DNA of 59,329 nucleotides from an uncultured Bilophila sp. GTDB lineage: Bacteria; Desulfobacterota; Desulfovibrionia; Desulfovibrionales; Desulfovibrionaceae. Position numbers and translations under genes: made by a program. Positions within the stretch are counted from its first letter, which is position 1. The number at the start of each line of letters is the position of its first letter. Below the pieces are notes generated by a model. The model was not told where the DNA came from and made no database searches. It saw only the letters and a program-made list of their open reading frames with translations. Positions 7,683 through 16,516 of the stretch are shown here, piece after piece. The stretch lies in contig CABKMN010000010.1 of assembly GCA_902373525.1 (NCBI GenBank), positions 1 to 59,329 of the forward strand, read 5' to 3'.

Positions 7683-8957
7683 ATGCCCAGCCTCAAAGAT
7701 ATGTACCGCACCGTGTTGAAGGACACCTTCCCGGAAACCATGACCATCACGCTCGGCGACGCCGTGCTGACATACAAAAAGCGCACATGGCACATCGACG
7801 GCGAAACCAAGGGGTTGCGCTACGGCGAAAACCCCGACCAGCCCGCCGCCCTGTATGAAATGGAATCCGGCAAGCTGGTCGTGGACGGCATGGAATGGCG
7901 CGGCCCGCAGGGCATCATGTCCGCCCTCACCGAGGCGCAGATGCTGCAGGCCGGGAAGCATCCGGGCAAGACCAACCTCACCGACGTGGACAACGGCTGC
8001 AACATTCTCCAGTACCTCGCGGAACGTCCCGCCGCCGTCATCCTCAAGCACAACAACCCCTGTGGCGCGGCGTGGTCCAAGGAAAGCGTGGGCGACGCCC
8101 TGAACAAGGCCTTCTGGTGCGACCGCATCGCCGCCTTCGGCGGGGCCGTGGTGGTCAACCGTCCGCTGGACATGCGGGCCGCCGATCTCATCGCCGCCAA
8201 CTATTTCGAGGTGGTCGCCGCCCCCGACTTCGAGGAGGGCGTGCTCGAAAAGCTCGCCGCCCGCAAGAACCTCCGCATCTTCAAGCTGCCCGCCCTCGCC
8301 CGCCTCGGCGAACTCGCGGGCGTTCCCTTCCTCGACGTCAAGAGCATGGCCGACGGCGGCATCATCCTCCAGCAGTCCTTCGTGAACCGCATCCGTTCCG
8401 CCGAGGACTTCATCCCCGCCGTCGCCACCACCAAGGACGGCGTGACCGTCTCCGCCCGCAAGCCCACCCCGCAGGAAGCCGACGACCTCGTCTTCGCGTG
8501 GGCCGTGGAAGCGGGCGTGACCTCCAACTCGGTCATCTTCGCCCACAACGGCGCGACGGTCGCCATCGGCACCGGCGAGCAGGACCGCGTGGGCTGCGTG
8601 GAGCTGGCGATCTTCAAGGCGTACACCAAGTACGCGGACACGCTGGCCTTCACCCGCCACGGCATGACCCTCTACGAACTCAAGCTCAAGGCGAAGGACG
8701 ACGCCGACGCCGCCGAAAAGCTCACCGCCATCGAGGCCGACACCCAGAAGGCCAAGGGCGGCCTCGCCGGGACCGTGCTCGTCTCCGACGGCTTCTTCCC
8801 CTTCCGCGACGGCGTGGATGTGTGCATCGCGCAGGGCGTGACCGCCATCGCCCAGCCCGGCGGTTCGCTCCGCGACTACGAAGTCATCGGCGCGGTCAAC
8901 GAGGCGTCCCCGCAGGTCGCCATGGTCTTCACCGGTCAGCGTTCGTTCAAGCACTAA
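7683..8957 (+). CDS. purH: AICAR transformylase (PurH-type, single domain)
   Basis: The 424-residue protein matches the AICAR formyltransferase domain of PurH, which converts AICAR to FAICAR with 10-formyl-THF. The domain opens with RYGENPDQPAALY near residue 46 and has the catalytic KHNNPCG (Lys122, His123) and the FAWAVEAGVTSNSV and RVGCVELA regions. It ends with the usual GQRSFKH. The N-terminal MGS-like IMP cyclohydrolase domain of normal PurH (about 200 residues) is missing; only some 45 unrelated residues come first. IMP cyclisation must therefore come from another gene. The start has a CAGGAG site, and the region 7,499-7,682 before it is gene-free. Confidence 0.88.
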   Translation: MPSLKDMYRTVLKDTFPETMTITLGDAVLTYKKRTWHIDGETKGLRYGENPDQPAALYEMESGKLVVDGMEWRGPQGIMSALTEAQMLQAGKHPGKTNLTDVDNGCNILQYLAERPAAVILKHNNPCGAAWSKESVGDALNKAFWCDRIAAFGGAVVVNRPLDMRAADLIAANYFEVVAAPDFEEGVLEKLAARKNLRIFKLPALARLGELAGVPFLDVKSMADGGIILQQSFVNRIRSAEDFIPAVATTKDGVTVSARKPTPQEADDLVFAWAVEAGVTSNSVIFAHNGATVAIGTGEQDRVGCVELAIFKAYTKYADTLAFTRHGMTLYELKLKAKDDADAAEKLTAIEADTQKAKGGLAGTVLVSDGFFPFRDGVDVCIAQGVTAIAQPGGSLRDYEVIGAVNEASPQVAMVFTGQRSFKH

Positions 8958-8966
8958 AGGATGCTT

Positions 8967-9004
8967 GGGGAGGGAAGCCCTTTCTGAAAAGGCGGCTCCC
9001 TCCC
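8967..9004. terminator. Hairpin after purH (dispersed terminator family)
   Basis: GGGGAGGGAAGCC-CTTTCT pairs imperfectly with the segment ending GGCTCCCTCCCCC. It lies ten bases after the purH stop and belongs to the family seen at 11-62 and 59,064-59,117. The gap 8,958-9,321 also has a second hairpin at 9,072-9,098 and no supported gene. Confidence 0.5.
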
Positions 9005-9071
9005 CCAAAACGGCATCGCGGCCCGCGCCCCTGAAACGTCCGTCAAGGGGCGGGGCGCGGATGGCTTTCTC

Positions 9072-9098
9072 TGCGGCTACAGCCTTTCGGCTGTAGCC
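9072..9098. terminator. GGCTACAGCC stem-loop
   Basis: GGCTACAGCC, then TTTC, then GGCTGTAGCC forms a near-perfect 10-bp stem. It lies 115 bases after purH and 225 bases before the RNase gene. With no T-run its role as terminator is only inferred. Confidence 0.4.
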
Positions 9099-9321
9099 CT
9101 TGTGTGTACGGAACCTTATTTCAAGATGAACAGACCGCCGCCTTTCCGGCCCCCGATGCACGGGCATCAGTGGCAGAAGAAAGGAAGGAGGTTCGGGGGG
9201 AAGGAAACGGCCCCGCAGGGAGCGCGCCCGACGACGGGGCAGTCTTACGGGCATCGACGGCGGAGCGGCCTTCTTCGGAAGGGTTTCCCTTTTTCTCCGA
9301 GACATCAACCAAGGATTCAAA

Positions 9322-11406
9322 ATGGTTCAGGGTTTGGTTCGTTACCCCGGCGCGGGGTGCGTGGTGGAGTTCATGCAGGGCAACGCGCCCCAGATCGCAT
9401 GGGTATTGGAGGAGCAGAACGGCAGGCTCCGGTTGCTGCTGCCGAACCGCAGGGAAACGGCGATTCAGGCGGCGCGCATCCTGCCGTGGCCCGGACCGGC
9501 CTATGAAAAAAGCTGCTCGCGGGACGCGGCGCTGGAAATCCTCGAACGCCACAAGAGCCGCCGCGACGTCGCCAACGTGGACCCGCTGGAACTCTGGGAA
9601 ATGGCGCAGGGCGAAGTGGAACAGGCCCCGGCCCAATGGTTCGCGGAACTCGCCCTGAGCGATCCCGACATGGACGCCGTAGCCGCCTGCGGCCATGCGC
9701 TCATGCAGGCCAAGAGCCATTTCAAGTTCAATCCGCCGAATTTCGAGGTCTATCCCGAAACCGTCGTCGCCCAGCGCCTCGCCGAGCAGGAAGCCGCCCG
9801 CAAGCGCGAGGAACTGGTCAACAAGGGCAGCGCCTTTATCCGCCTGCTCTGGGACATCCATCAGAAAAAGAGCACCCAGTCCCCCGGAAAGGCCGCCGAG
9901 GCGCTGGAACCCGGCGTCCGCGACCGGCTGCGCCACACCATCATGAGCCGCATCGCCGATCCCGACACGACGGAAGACGACGGACTGTGGAAGCTCATGA
10001 TCAAGGGGCTTCCCGACGATCCCTTCATGCCGCTGCACCTCGCGCAGGCGTGGGGCCTCGTGGAGCCGCATCACAACTATTGGCTGGACCGGGCCGGATA
10101 CGCGTCCGGCGACGGCTGGAGCGAGGAGCACCGCGAAGAGCTGGACGCCCTGCTCGCTCAGGCCGACGAGGACGAGGGCCGGGAGCCGACCTTCCCGGAC
10201 CGCGCCGTCATCAGCATCGACGCGCCCACCACGCGCGACGTGGACGACGCCTTCTTCATCGAGGCCCGCCCCGAAGGCGGCTGGAACCTGACGCTGGCGC
10301 TGGCCTGCCCCGCCTATCGCTGGCCCTTCGGCGGCAAGCTGGACAGGGCGGTCTTCAGCCGCGCCACCAGCATCTATCTTCCGGAAGCCACCCACCACAT
10401 GCTCCCCGAAACGCTCGGCACGGAAGCCTACAGCCTGCTGGCGGGCAGGACGCGCCCGTCCATGCTCGTGGAATGCACGGTGGGCGCGGACGGCCTCGTC
10501 ATCTCCTGCCGCCCGCGCCTCGGCTTCGCCAGACTCGCCGCCAACCTGTGCTACGAGGATTGCGAAACCGCGCTGGAAGGCGGCGAATCCCCGGCCTCGC
10601 CCTATCTGGAACAGCTCCGGCAGGCGCTCGCCCTCGCCGAACTCCACCAGCAGCGCCGCATCGAAAACGGCGCGGTCATCATCGAACGCCCCGACCTCAA
10701 CATCACGCTTGAGGGCACGGGCGAGGACGTCACCGTCTCCCTGAGCGAAGACGCCCCCGCACCCAAGGCCCACCTGCTCGTTTCCGAGCTGATGGTGCTG
10801 ACCAACGCCGCGCTGGCGGCATGGGCGAAGGAACACGGCGTCGCCCTGCTCCACCGGACGCAGGACGTCGCCATCCCCAAGGAATTCGCAGGCATCTGGA
10901 AGGCTCCCCTCGACGTCGCCCGCGTGGTCAAGGCGCTGGCCCCCGCCGTGCTGGAAACCGGCCCCAAGCCCCACGCCGGGCTGGGCGAACCGCTCTACGC
11001 GCCCTCGACGTCGCCCCTGCGCCGCTACCCCGACATGATCAACGAAACGCAGATCATCACCACGCTCCGCGAAGGCAAGCCGCGCTGGAGCAGGGAGGAA
11101 CTGGACACCCTGCTTCCCCTGCTCAACGCGCACCTCGACGCCGCCGGACAGGTGCAGCGTTTCCGGCCCCGCTACTGGAAGCTGCTGTACTTCCGGCAGC
11201 AGGGCGACCGCTGGTGGCCCGCCGTCATCACCGACGAGAACGACGCCTTCGTCACGGTCAACATGCCGAAGGAACAGATGGTGGTCCGGGCGCGCCGCCA
11301 GTTCTTCGGTGAGCGCACGCATCCCGGACAGGAACTTGAAATCCGCCTCGGCAAGGTGCATCCTCTGCACAACGACTTCCAGCTTGTGGAAACCAGAGAA
11401 ATCTAA
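9322..11406 (+). CDS. RNase II/RNB-family exoribonuclease
   Basis: The 694-residue protein carries an RNB catalytic domain of the 3'-to-5' exoribonuclease class (RNase II/RNase R). The catalytic carboxylates are in SIDAPTTRDVDDAFF near residue 300, a variant of the family's usual SIDP..A.DIDDA. The conserved TSPLRRYPDMINETQI lies near 563. The N-terminal 280 residues are a divergent, helical region instead of clear cold-shock domains. The C-terminal segment after 600 could be a small S1-like barrel. The start ATG follows AAGGATTCAAA. It is followed within ten bases by plsY, so the two genes are probably co-transcribed. I cannot decide between an rnb and an rnr name. Confidence 0.85.
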   Translation: MVQGLVRYPGAGCVVEFMQGNAPQIAWVLEEQNGRLRLLLPNRRETAIQAARILPWPGPAYEKSCSRDAALEILERHKSRRDVANVDPLELWEMAQGEVEQAPAQWFAELALSDPDMDAVAACGHALMQAKSHFKFNPPNFEVYPETVVAQRLAEQEAARKREELVNKGSAFIRLLWDIHQKKSTQSPGKAAEALEPGVRDRLRHTIMSRIADPDTTEDDGLWKLMIKGLPDDPFMPLHLAQAWGLVEPHHNYWLDRAGYASGDGWSEEHREELDALLAQADEDEGREPTFPDRAVISIDAPTTRDVDDAFFIEARPEGGWNLTLALACPAYRWPFGGKLDRAVFSRATSIYLPEATHHMLPETLGTEAYSLLAGRTRPSMLVECTVGADGLVISCRPRLGFARLAANLCYEDCETALEGGESPASPYLEQLRQALALAELHQQRRIENGAVIIERPDLNITLEGTGEDVTVSLSEDAPAPKAHLLVSELMVLTNAALAAWAKEHGVALLHRTQDVAIPKEFAGIWKAPLDVARVVKALAPAVLETGPKPHAGLGEPLYAPSTSPLRRYPDMINETQIITTLREGKPRWSREELDTLLPLLNAHLDAAGQVQRFRPRYWKLLYFRQQGDRWWPAVITDENDAFVTVNMPKEQMVVRARRQFFGERTHPGQELEIRLGKVHPLHNDFQLVETREI

Positions 11407-11415
11407 GGAAACGCC

Positions 11416-12003
11416 ATGTTCGACATCCTGTGGATCGCCCTCACCTACTGCATCGGCTCCATTCCCTTCGGGCTGGTCTTCGCCAAAACCTTCTGTCGCA
11501 TCGACCCCCGCACCGCCGGGAGCGGCAACGTGGGGGCCACCAACGTGGCCCGGCTCTGCGGCAAGGGCTGGGGCTTCGCCACCCTCGCCTGCGATCTGCT
11601 GAAAGGCGCGATCCCGGTCTTCATCGCCACGCACGCCTTCCCGTCCGAACTCGTGTGGACGCTTACGGCGCTGGCGGCGATCCTCGGGCATCTCTATTCC
11701 TGCTTCCTCGGCTTCAAGGGCGGCAAGGCGGTGGCGACCTCCATCGGCGTGCTTATCCCGCTGGCCTTCTGGCAACTGCTCATCGCGGTGATCATCTGCC
11801 TGTTCCTGATCTGGCGTTCCGGGTTCGTCTCGCTCGGCTCGCTGGCCCTCGTGACCTCCATGCCCATCCTGCTCGTCCTGTCGGGGAAGTTCGGCCTCCT
11901 GCCCCTCTCCCTGATCATCCTCGGGCTGGTCTACTGGAGCCACCGCGAAAACATCCGCCGTCTCGCCAAGGGCGAGGAAAAAACGTGGATTAAGAAGAAC
12001 TGA
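11416..12003 (+). CDS. plsY: Glycerol-3-phosphate acyltransferase PlsY
   Basis: PlsY is an inner-membrane enzyme that moves the acyl group from acyl-phosphate to glycerol-3-phosphate, making lysophosphatidate for phospholipids. The 195-residue protein shows the family loops: IPFGLVFAK near residue 18, GSGNVGATNVARLCGK near 36-51, and GFKGGKAVATSIGV near 98-111. HRENIRRLAKGEE is near the end. Five or so hydrophobic segments fit the known topology. It starts nine bases after the RNase stop with AAGGAAACGCC before the ATG, which points to one operon. Confidence 0.95.
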   Translation: MFDILWIALTYCIGSIPFGLVFAKTFCRIDPRTAGSGNVGATNVARLCGKGWGFATLACDLLKGAIPVFIATHAFPSELVWTLTALAAILGHLYSCFLGFKGGKAVATSIGVLIPLAFWQLLIAVIICLFLIWRSGFVSLGSLALVTSMPILLVLSGKFGLLPLSLIILGLVYWSHRENIRRLAKGEEKTWIKKN

Positions 12004-12007
12004 TGTG

Positions 12008-12054
12008 GAATGGGGGAAGAGGAACCCTTTCTCCAGAAAGCCCCCTCTTCCCCG
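12008..12054. terminator. Hairpin after plsY (dispersed terminator family)
   Basis: GGGGGAAGAGG..CCCTTTCT and AGAAAG..CCTCTTCCCC pair around two bases just after the plsY stop. It is a looser copy of the family at 11-62. It lies in the 158-base gap before ychF, which holds no gene. Confidence 0.5.
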
Positions 12055-12161
12055 CCCCCTCCCCTTTCCCAAAACGTTCGGCTGACGGGGAGGGAGCCCG
12101 TTCCGGCGACAGGCCGGAATGTATTGCGACAACGACAACCAACCGCCCGGAGAATATATTC

Positions 12162-13262
12162 ATGGCATTGAGCATCGGCATCGTCGGCCTTCCCAACGTC
12201 GGCAAATCCACCCTTTTCAACGCGCTGACCAAGGCGCAGAACGCGCAGGCCGCCAACTATCCCTTCTGTACCATCGAACCCAACAAGGCCACGGTGCCCG
12301 TGCCGGACAGCCGCATCGACACGCTGGTCGAACTGGTGCATCCGCAGAAGACGATCTACGCCACGGTGGACTTCATCGACATCGCCGGTCTGGTGCGCGG
12401 GGCCAGCAAGGGCGAAGGGCTGGGCAACCAGTTCCTCGGCAACATCCGCGAGTGCGCCGCCGTTCTTGAAGTGGTGCGCTGCTTCGAGGACGACGACATC
12501 ACCCATGTGGACGGCTCCGTCGATCCCCTGCGCGACATCGAAACCATCGAAACGGAACTCCTGCTCGCGGACATTCAGGGCGTGAGCAAGCGCTACGAGC
12601 GCATGGTGAAGATGTCCAAGGGCGACAAGGACGCCCGCGTGGCTTCCGACGAGATGGGCCGCCTGCTGGAGCATCTGAACAACGGCAACCCTGCCTCCGC
12701 CTTCGAGGCCAAGGAGTGCCCGGCCTTCGCCGCCGCGTGGCATGAACTCGGCCTGCTGACCGCCAAAAAAATCATCTACTGCGCCAACGTGGACGAGGAC
12801 AGCCTCGCGGAGGACAACGACCATGTGAAGCGTCTCCGCGAATTCGCGGCGGGCCGCAACATCGAGGTCGTGAAGATTTGCGCCCGCATCGAAGAAGAAT
12901 TGCAGGGGCTGTCCGATGAGGAGCAGCGCGAGATGCTCGGCGCGTACGGCATTGAGGAAAGCGGCCTTCTGCGCGTCATCCACTCCGGCTACAAGGCGCT
13001 CGGCCTCGCCAGCTACTTTACCGCCGGGGAAAAGGAAGTGCGCGCGTGGACCATTCAGGACGGCTGGAAGGCTCCGCAGGCTGCGGGCGTCATCCACACC
13101 GACTTCGAACGCGGCTTCATCCGCGCCGAGGTCATCGGTTTTGACGACTACGTCAAGTACAAGACCGAAGCCGCCTGCCGCACCGCGGGCGTCCTCCGCA
13201 CCGAAGGCAAGGACTACGTCGTCAAGGACGGGGACGTCATGCACTTCCTGTTCAACGTGTAA
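12162..13262 (+). CDS. ychF: Redox-regulated ATPase YchF (Obg-like)
   Basis: YchF/OLA1 is a ribosome-associated P-loop NTPase of the Obg family that prefers ATP. The 366-residue protein has the G1 loop GLPNVGKST at residues 8-16, FIDIAGLVRGASKGEGLGNQFL for G3, and YCANVDED, the altered G4 typical of YchF. It ends in a TGS domain (KEVRAWTIQDGWKAPQAAG to KDGDVMHFLFNV). The ATG 12,162 follows CGGAGAATATATTC; the longer frame upstream includes the hairpin and is not coding. It is the last host gene before the prophage. Confidence 0.96.
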   Translation: MALSIGIVGLPNVGKSTLFNALTKAQNAQAANYPFCTIEPNKATVPVPDSRIDTLVELVHPQKTIYATVDFIDIAGLVRGASKGEGLGNQFLGNIRECAAVLEVVRCFEDDDITHVDGSVDPLRDIETIETELLLADIQGVSKRYERMVKMSKGDKDARVASDEMGRLLEHLNNGNPASAFEAKECPAFAAAWHELGLLTAKKIIYCANVDEDSLAEDNDHVKRLREFAAGRNIEVVKICARIEEELQGLSDEEQREMLGAYGIEESGLLRVIHSGYKALGLASYFTAGEKEVRAWTIQDGWKAPQAAGVIHTDFERGFIRAEVIGFDDYVKYKTEAACRTAGVLRTEGKDYVVKDGDVMHFLFNV

Positions 13263-13395
13263 TTCATTCCCCCGGCATATCTTGGCACAAACGGTATCAT
13301 AACGTATAAGCCCTCACGATTACGGCTGAAATCGGATGCCATACCTCCACACCTCGTGTATAGGTCAAGGCAGATTTCAGACACAAAAAGGAAAA

Positions 13396-13417
13396 GTCCG
13401 GTCATATTCCGGACATA
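13396..13417 (+). other. Candidate attL core
   Basis: GTCCGG-TCATATT-CCGGAC is a perfect 6-bp inverted repeat around a 7-base spacer, the form of a tyrosine-recombinase core site. GGTCATATT recurs at 58,923-58,931, and 15 of 18 bases match from there on. It lies 31 bases before the integrase start. The link to integration is inference. Confidence 0.35.
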
Positions 13418-13447
13418 CTCCGAAAGCCAATCGTGGGGGCTTATACC

Positions 13448-14596
13448 ATGTCCAAAGGCCAGAATAAAACTCGCTTTGATGGCGTCTTCCAGCGCGAATG
13501 CCCTGCCCGCTCGTTCAAGGGCAAGCCTGACCTCTCGTACATCATCGACTACTACGATGCCCAAGGCGCACGCGTCCGTCGCGTCGTCGGGCGCAAAAGC
13601 ACGGGAATGACCGCCGTGCTCGCGGCCTCCATCCGAGCCGACTGCATTGCGGATCGCAATCCGTTCTCCGAAAAAGTCAACGCCAGAAAAAAGCGAAGAC
13701 ACTCCCCGACGATCCAAGAAGGGTGGGAGTTGTACCTGAAAGACTGGATCGAGCGTAATGGAATGAAATCGGACACCTTCCGGTCCTATTTCAAGGTTCA
13801 CATCTCCGACCGGCTTGGCCAGCGGACCATCGCATGCATCACCCGAAAAGACGTCGAAGAGTACATCACCTATCTCAACGCAAAGGGCATCGCTCCGGGT
13901 ACCGTATACCAGGTTGTTTCTCTTTTGCGAGGCATCGTGTCCAAGATGACCGATTGGGGATACGTCACTGGCGAAAACCCGTTCAGAAAAGCTCCGCTGC
14001 GTCCCTTGAACAACCAGCGCCTGCGCTATCTGACCAGAGCCGAAGCGCAGGCTCTGCTTGATGAACTCTCGAAGCGGAGTGATCCATTTTGGTTCACCGC
14101 ATCGCTGTTGTCCCTGAACTGCGGCCTGCGCTTCGGAGAGATCACCAAGCTGATTCGCTCCGATATCGATTTTGAGCGTGGCCTCATTGCTATCCGCGAT
14201 CCCAAAAACGGACACGACAGACACGCCTACTTTACGCCAGCCGTTGAGGACGTTCTCGGAAAGTATCGTTGTTTGCTCCCTCATGAGCCTCTTTTTCCGT
14301 GTCTCCGTGTGCACAATGAGAACTCCGTAAAGGCATGTTCGCACACGTTCGCCAGAATCATCAGGAAACTGGGATTCAACGCGGGGATTACCGACCGCCG
14401 CCAGAAAGTCGTCTTCCACACCCTTCGGCACACCTATGCAAGCTGGCTCGCTGCAGGCGGAGTTCCCCTGCAGCTCATCGCCGATATGCTCGGCCATCGC
14501 AGCATCCAAATGACGCAGCGATACGCACACATCATGCCCGAAAACCGCAGACGCACCAGCCGCGTGATCACTGAAGCATTCGATTGGCATCAGTAG
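13448..14596 (+). CDS. int: Phage tyrosine integrase
   Basis: The 382-residue protein is a site-specific tyrosine recombinase that would join phage and host att sites. There is an N-terminal arm-binding-like part, a core-binding SAM-like domain (about residues 70-170), and the catalytic domain. The catalytic Arg is in CGLRFGEITKLI, the H-x-x-R pair in HTLRHTYASW, the next His in LGHRSIQMT, and the nucleophile Tyr in TQRYAHIMPE. I chose ATG 13,448 (MSKGQNKTRF) rather than the GTG at 13,433. It is the leftmost prophage gene, next to ychF, and it overlaps the convergent excisionase-like gene by seven bases. Confidence 0.95.
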   Translation: MSKGQNKTRFDGVFQRECPARSFKGKPDLSYIIDYYDAQGARVRRVVGRKSTGMTAVLAASIRADCIADRNPFSEKVNARKKRRHSPTIQEGWELYLKDWIERNGMKSDTFRSYFKVHISDRLGQRTIACITRKDVEEYITYLNAKGIAPGTVYQVVSLLRGIVSKMTDWGYVTGENPFRKAPLRPLNNQRLRYLTRAEAQALLDELSKRSDPFWFTASLLSLNCGLRFGEITKLIRSDIDFERGLIAIRDPKNGHDRHAYFTPAVEDVLGKYRCLLPHEPLFPCLRVHNENSVKACSHTFARIIRKLGFNAGITDRRQKVVFHTLRHTYASWLAAGGVPLQLIADMLGHRSIQMTQRYAHIMPENRRRTSRVITEAFDWHQ

Positions 14597-14877
14597 CTGT
14601 CCCTTGTGCTGATCCGCATCCGCTCAAGGTACTGATCTATATCGCTCCGAAGGTAACGGACGCTACCGTTTTTCGTGTATGCAGGCCCCTTGCCTTCGGA
14701 ACGCCAACGCTTCAGCGTGCCGGGATTTACATCCAATAGATCAGCCGCCTCCTTCTCCGAAAGAATGGCTTTCCGCGAAAGCTGAACAAACTGCGCTCTG
14801 GCCACGGCAGCGACAACCGCATCAGAAACGAGATTCCGCAGCTCGTCAGGGGAGATAACGACTACACTCTGGCTCAT
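14590..14877 (-). CDS. Excisionase/AlpA-like HTH protein
   Basis: This 95-residue protein has a winged-helix/MerR-type DNA-binding domain in its C-terminal half: ILSEKEAADLLDVNPGTLKR, then WRSEGKGPAYTKNGSVRYLR. This is the AlpA/excisionase-family pattern. The first 40 residues are hydrophobic/helical (VVVISPDELRNLVSDAVVAA). Lying tail-to-tail with int, it may act as recombination directionality factor. It begins four bases within the end of the BRO gene, so it is translated from the same message. The function in excision is inferred from position and fold. Confidence 0.75.
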   Translation of the reverse strand: MSQSVVVISPDELRNLVSDAVVAAVARAQFVQLSRKAILSEKEAADLLDVNPGTLKRWRSEGKGPAYTKNGSVRYLRSDIDQYLERMRISTRDSY

Positions 14878-15626
14878 GCGTTCCGTCCCTCCCGTAGGGC
14901 ACAGTTCCGGTATCTGACAAGATTGCTCTTCTTGCTGCAAAAACGGGAGGACAGCACGGACGCAGGAGCCTTGTACGACGGAAGAGGCCCTTTCCCTTTC
15001 TCATGCCACCAAAATCGAAGGGCCTCCATGATGCGCGAGGCTGGCGTCGAAACGCCGCTTTTTTCCTCAATGCATTCCGCCATAAACCGCATAAGCGGTT
15101 CTGTTGCGCCACTGGGTGCCGTTCCCAGCAACTCACAGTAGGTCTTGAAATAGGCCGCCACGCCCTCTGCACCGGTTCCGTCCATTTCCGCCGTGCGCAC
15201 GGCACTCCACAACACCTTGCCGCGCAAGTGGGCAGGCAGGCCGAGTCCGGACTCGGGCAATGTAAAGCTCAAGTTGTGTGCCGAGGCCTGCGGCACAGCG
15301 TAAGAGCCGGTCTTCCGAATGGCGGGAAGCACCTCACTCCGTACCCACTTTGAAAAAGCCTTGGCTTCTGGCTTGCGGCTCCGAAAGATCAGCGCATACA
15401 AACCGGACTCGGAGATGACTGTGAGTGTCTGTTGCCTTCCGATACGGTCGGTAATGCCGACCCCATCCCTTTCGTCCTCATCAAGTCGGCTTACCGCATC
15501 CTTGTGGTTCACGATTTCCAGCACCCTGCATGCGTCCTTAGCGACAAACCACGGATCACCCTTTTCATCGGTCGTGGTACGAACCAAATGATCCTCAAAG
15601 GCAAACAACGTCACTTCACTCTCCAT
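14874..15626 (-). CDS. BRO-family antirepressor-like protein
   Basis: The 250-residue protein starts with a BRO-N domain (residues about 5-110): FAFEDHLVRTTTDEKGDPWF, VAKDACRVLEIVNHKDAVSR and ISESGLYALIFRSRKPEAKA, ending FSKWVRSEVLPAIRKTGSY. This domain occurs in phage antirepressors and other regulators. The C-terminal half (after about 125) is not recognised; it may fix partner binding. ATG 15,626 is preceded by AAAGGAGGATGTT. It lies between the CII-like gene and the excisionase-like gene in a leftward early operon, so a role in leaving lysogeny is likely but unproven. Confidence 0.82.
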   Translation of the reverse strand: MESEVTLFAFEDHLVRTTTDEKGDPWFVAKDACRVLEIVNHKDAVSRLDEDERDGVGITDRIGRQQTLTVISESGLYALIFRSRKPEAKAFSKWVRSEVLPAIRKTGSYAVPQASAHNLSFTLPESGLGLPAHLRGKVLWSAVRTAEMDGTGAEGVAAYFKTYCELLGTAPSGATEPLMRFMAECIEEKSGVSTPASRIMEALRFWWHEKGKGPLPSYKAPASVLSSRFCSKKSNLVRYRNCALREGRNA

Positions 15627-15637
15627 AACATCCTCCT

Positions 15638-15703
15638 TTACGCCTTCAGAAAAACAACCCCGAACACAAACCCAGCCACCAGCACCACAAACGTCCAGCT
15701 CAT
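15638..15703 (-). CDS. 21-residue hydrophobic microprotein
   Basis: The reading frame MSWTFVVLVAGFVFGVVFLK-A is one membrane-spanning helix. Its ATG overlaps the stop of the CII-like gene as ATGA, and its stop leads directly into the AAAGGAGG of the BRO gene. That close fit suggests a real, translationally coupled gene. It is too short for any family call. The alternative is a chance frame in an intercistronic linker. Confidence 0.45.
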   Translation of the reverse strand: MSWTFVVLVAGFVFGVVFLKA

Positions 15704-16176
15704 TGTCCACCCCCGTACTGTTCAGCGTGTACGTCCCGCGCCATCTGCATCATGGCAGCAATGGCTGACAGTGCCTCCTGTCCTTCCTTCAATATCCGGT
15801 CGCGTTGGTCGCGGGGGAGCTTGCCGTCGGCGATGTCCGCAGCGCACTCGGCTGCGTACTCACCGAACTCCTTGACGCTACTGATGAGCGTATCCATAAG
15901 GTCGCCTGTCCCAGAGCAGGGCCTTACCCTGACGAAGACGCCGCCCATCTCCCGCGCCATGAACTGGAGCGGCTCCACCGAGCCGGTCGCCGCCATGATC
16001 GGGAGCAGCCAGTCGGCGTCGAGCTTGTGCTTCGGCTGCCCGGAAACGTTGGACATGAAGGTCTGGTAGTTGACGCCCAGCCTGCCCGCGATGCCCCTGC
16101 CGTCCAGCGTGCTGCATCCGAGTACGCTGGCGTGTACCTGCTTGCGCAGGGAAGGAAAGTCGCAAGTGCCTCTCAT
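15700..16176 (-). CDS. Phage regulatory protein CII/CP76-like
   Basis: The 158-residue protein resembles the phage CII (P2-like/CP76) family: an HTH-type core GIAGRLGVNYQTFMSNVSGQ, followed by HKLDADWLLPIMAATGS and REMGGVFVRVRP, a pattern typical of this family. The C-terminal third is helical (LMDTLISSVKEFGEYAAECA) and may drive oligomerisation. It is expected to control early transcription in the lysis-lysogeny choice. It is the second gene of the leftward regulatory operon. Its start has only weak spacing evidence. Confidence 0.75.
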   Translation of the reverse strand: MRGTCDFPSLRKQVHASVLGCSTLDGRGIAGRLGVNYQTFMSNVSGQPKHKLDADWLLPIMAATGSVEPLQFMAREMGGVFVRVRPCSGTGDLMDTLISSVKEFGEYAAECAADIADGKLPRDQRDRILKEGQEALSAIAAMMQMARDVHAEQYGGGQ

Positions 16177-16212
16177 GCTCTTTCACCTCATTGCATTGCA
16201 CATCTTCTTTTG

Positions 16213-16485
16213 TCAGTTTTTGATATTCTTTTTCGGCCTCGGCCCCAATGGCTGCGAAAAAGGTATCGGCAGCAGAACTTCAGGTATCCCGAGATCGACA
16301 AGCTCCCGCACACGATTCGGGGGAGCCGTTTCCGCATAAAAGATACGCCGCATTCCGGAGATGCTAAGGCCGCATTTTCTTGCAACATTCGATACTGATT
16401 TAAGATTTTCGTCTCTCCGGATAAAAAGCAAGAGCTTTTCTTGCCGAGTCAAATCAAATCGTGTACCATTTTGCACTAGACTCAT
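16213..16485 (-). CDS. Small HTH regulator, divergent from repressor
   Basis: The 90-residue protein has a helix-turn-helix-like core: TRQEKLLLFIRRDENLKSVS, then NVARKCGLSISGMRRIFYAE. It ends with PPNRVRELVDLGIPEVLLPI and a basic tail. ATG 16,485 has a GAGGTG site; the longer frame to 16,548 would overlap the repressor start. It is the first gene of the leftward early operon, so a Cro-like role facing the CI-type repressor is the natural reading. There are only 31 bases between the two start codons. Confidence 0.6.
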   Translation of the reverse strand: MSLVQNGTRFDLTRQEKLLLFIRRDENLKSVSNVARKCGLSISGMRRIFYAETAPPNRVRELVDLGIPEVLLPIPFSQPLGPRPKKNIKN

Positions 16486-16516
16486 TTCCACCTCTGTCGA
16501 TGCAAGGAAACTCACT

